Shown piece after piece: positions 62,295 through 64,000 of a DNA stretch of 64,000 nucleotides. The notes beneath the pieces are model-generated. The model searched no databases and was not told where the DNA came from. It worked only from the letters and a program-made list of their open reading frames with translations. The translations under genes and the position numbers were made by a program. How positions within the stretch are numbered: position 1 is the stretch's first letter; each line of letters starts with the position of its first letter. Source of the stretch: an uncultured Bacteroides sp. (GTDB taxonomy: Bacteria; Bacteroidota; Bacteroidia; Bacteroidales; Bacteroidaceae); assembly GCF_963676325.1 (NCBI RefSeq), contig NZ_OY781098.1:1-64000 (forward strand). The letters are read 5' to 3'.

Positions 62295-63812
62295 TTAGTA
62301 TCCCAAACCCAATACATAAGTTGGATTGCTGTATATTTGAATAATTCTTGCATCTTTCTCTTTATCAAGTTGACGGGACGCAGAGTTACGTTGACTATAG
62401 TCTATTGGTTCACCATTCATCGTCCGACTATTATATTCCCAGAAATGAACATTCGTAGAATCTCCTTCCACGAACCAACCTGCCGACGGTACATTTTCTA
62501 ATTTGCAATTGATAAGCACAGCCTCTGCATAAGGATATCCCTGACCTTTATTTACAGGAGAACGTGCAATAAGGGCATCTTTCCCTTTGCCAATAAAAAT
62601 ACAGTTCACAAAGATATTCCCGTGATTCTGATTTGTATTCCTTATCCACATAAACGCTCCGTAGCTGGAAAGTGTGCAATCCTGAAAAAATACGGGGCCA
62701 CGACCTAAGACTGTATCTCCATCACCGTCGATGATGCAATTCTCAAGATAAGTACTCCCGTTAATCTGCAAAGCATCACCGGAACCTATTACATGTATAT
62801 TTTTAAAAGAGTTTCCCTCTCCCATCATCAACAATCCTTCTGCCTGTCCTTTAAGATCTGTTTGAATTGTAAGATTCTCCAATGCAATGCCAAAACCATT
62901 GTCGGACATAAATGCAGCCCGGCGGGGAGGGAACGTTCCGGGACGTTCATTTGTTTTGATGTCGGCAGGATGCGGATTAAAAACCTCATTGTTGGCATAA
63001 TGAATATGAACGCCTTCACGACTCTCACCTTCAATAGTTACATATCGCTTATTGCGGAAATAAACCAATTCTTCGTAATCTCCGTTCTTCACATAGATTT
63101 TCCAGCCACCGTCTTCAGGCTCTAACGGATTAATCGTTGCAGGAGTAAAATCCGGAATATAATCTAATGCTCCTTGTACTGTATTAAAATCGCCAGTGCC
63201 GTCAGCACTGACCTCCAATCTGTGAACATCAGCCTTCGGGCCCGATTGCTTTGTTGTGAAACGCCATGCATTCTTTTTCGTAAAGCCATTGAACTTACTG
63301 GCATTGATAACACCTTTATCAATCGTTACGTAATAGCCTTTACCATATTCCAGCAGGTTGTTGTGTAAATAAATGGTAACTGTATTATTGTGAGTAATTA
63401 TAGGATAGAAATGAAAGCCATCGGTAAAATGACCAATAATGTTCAGCTGATAGTTTGAGGTATCGCGCTTGTTTACCCCCGACGGAGTTCCGGGAATAGT
63501 ATTCGCATTAGTATAATTAGTAGCCTTATACTCATACGGCGCCGGAGAATATATTGCTCCAACATTGCTTTGTCCGGTGGTTGGTCCGGCCGGAATACTT
63601 AAATCCAGACAGTCCACTTGCTTGTTTGTTCCCTCTTCGAACACACGGATAAAGCCCTTCTTTCCTATCGTTGGCGCGCTATCAAACGTCAGGACAAGAT
63701 GAGTGTCGGGATTTACATTCACCGCATTTTGTTGTGGGAAGCGAGAGTTCTGTGCCCGAATTGCTGTAGATATTAATAGTAATCCTGAGACTAAACAAAG
63801 AGTGCCTTTCAT
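62295..63812 (-). CDS. Exported pectinesterase-like protein with N-terminal Ig-like domain
   Basis: A 505-residue secreted protein: signal peptide (about 1-20, ending IRAQ), an Ig-like Big_5-type domain (about 25-190), and a right-handed beta-helix of carbohydrate esterase family 8 (about 195-490). The CE8 GxYxE motif appears as NGDYEEL and the later region as GDGDTVLGRGPVFFQDC, where typical enzymes have GxVDFIFG. AFMWIRNTN and SAGWFVEGD sections follow. It would remove methyl groups from pectin, but the changed core motif makes activity uncertain. A -7 box (minus TATTTTTG, 63841-63848) is 29 bp upstream. Confidence 0.85.
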   Translation of the reverse strand: MKGTLCLVSGLLLISTAIRAQNSRFPQQNAVNVNPDTHLVLTFDSAPTIGKKGFIRVFEEGTNKQVDCLDLSIPAGPTTGQSNVGAIYSPAPYEYKATNYTNANTIPGTPSGVNKRDTSNYQLNIIGHFTDGFHFYPIITHNNTVTIYLHNNLLEYGKGYYVTIDKGVINASKFNGFTKKNAWRFTTKQSGPKADVHRLEVSADGTGDFNTVQGALDYIPDFTPATINPLEPEDGGWKIYVKNGDYEELVYFRNKRYVTIEGESREGVHIHYANNEVFNPHPADIKTNERPGTFPPRRAAFMSDNGFGIALENLTIQTDLKGQAEGLLMMGEGNSFKNIHVIGSGDALQINGSTYLENCIIDGDGDTVLGRGPVFFQDCTLSSYGAFMWIRNTNQNHGNIFVNCIFIGKGKDALIARSPVNKGQGYPYAEAVLINCKLENVPSAGWFVEGDSTNVHFWEYNSRTMNGEPIDYSQRNSASRQLDKEKDARIIQIYSNPTYVLGLGY

Positions 63813-63922
63813 AATTTCTCCTTTTAGGTTTCTTACTTCACAAAAATAGAAAGCATTTGTCAGAAATCATAATAATAGCTTCCTTTATTTTCATTGAAGT
63901 TATTCCGGCATCATGGCAATTT

Positions 63923-63988
63923 AAAAAAGCCACTGCAATTCCGGCGATAAAGGGATACCCTTTGAATCACCAGCCTTGCAGTGGCTTT
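63923..63988 (-). terminator. Terminator near the right edge
   Basis: Arms AAAGCCACTGCAA (63926-63938) and TTGCAGTGGCTTT (63976-63988). On the minus strand the stem is followed by TTTTTT, so it should end a leftward gene beyond the window. Confidence 0.7.
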
Positions 63989-64000
63989 AATTATGCAAAA

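Overview
The window is AT-rich chromosomal DNA of a Bacteroidales bacterium, most likely a Bacteroides or close relative. The signs are Bacteroides-type promoters (a TAnnTTTG -7 box, often with an upstream TTTG), a serine palmitoyltransferase gene, a Bacteroidetes HU-like protein with a basic tail, lipoproteins with Bacteroidetes lipoboxes, a giant lipoprotein-type sensor kinase, and C10 proteases with C-terminal sorting domains. Species cannot be fixed from sequence alone. Most of the window is ordinary core and metabolic DNA; accessory events are few and local.

Layout, left to right. 0-7.3 kb: end of an ABC exporter operon (FetA/FetB type), an HU-like protein, a putrescine-forming pair (agmatine deiminase, N-carbamoylputrescine amidase) behind a DUF2148 protein, a 3' remnant of an LTA-synthase-like sulfatase, aspS and overlapping queE/queD. 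7.3-12.9 kb: tRNA-Pro(TGG), a group IIC intron that separates spt from its terminator, and a divergent lipid kinase that may act on sphingolipid products, then trmN6. 13.1-21.2 kb: lon-tgt-lptF/G, a thioredoxin-fold lipoprotein-like protein without active-site cysteines, serB and a DEAD-box helicase. 21.4-27.3 kb: a leftward operon ileS, dksA-like, lspA, a DUF4296 lipoprotein and a small unknown. 27.6-37 kb: DUF134 regulator with two NifX-like proteins, a large serine hydrolase, a universal stress protein, a frameshifted TIR-like gene, a repeat-rich gene-poor stretch, peroxiredoxin, transaldolase-like aldolase and a GNAT-nitrilase fusion. 37.2-50.9 kb: GH115 alpha-glucuronidase, a leftward operon of a double sensor kinase, response regulator, AbgT transporter and a membrane protein broken by an IS5-family element, then split ThrE exporters and gpmA. 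51-55.6 kb: uronate catabolism (uxaA, kdgK, kdgA) around a LacI regulator with two matching operator-like palindromes. 55.9-64 kb: two tandem C10 proteases with a trailing lipoprotein, lipB and a pectinesterase-like protein.

Genes that act together: GH115, the pectinesterase and uxaA/kdgK/kdgA form a path from plant or host uronate polymers to pyruvate and glyceraldehyde 3-phosphate. queD, queE and tgt serve queuosine synthesis and insertion from two loci. spt and the lipid kinase may share sphingolipid metabolism.

The strongest unusual signals are two arrays of four TGTACA palindromes, each at exactly 22-bp spacing, 32 kb apart; the double sensor kinase in which one half has an intact ATP site but Tyr in place of the phosphoacceptor His while the other half has the His but a decayed ATP site; an IS insertion whose removal with its 3-bp target duplication exactly restores a reading frame; and a Tgt lacking all three zinc cysteines. 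No CRISPR array, prophage or complete new defence system was found.
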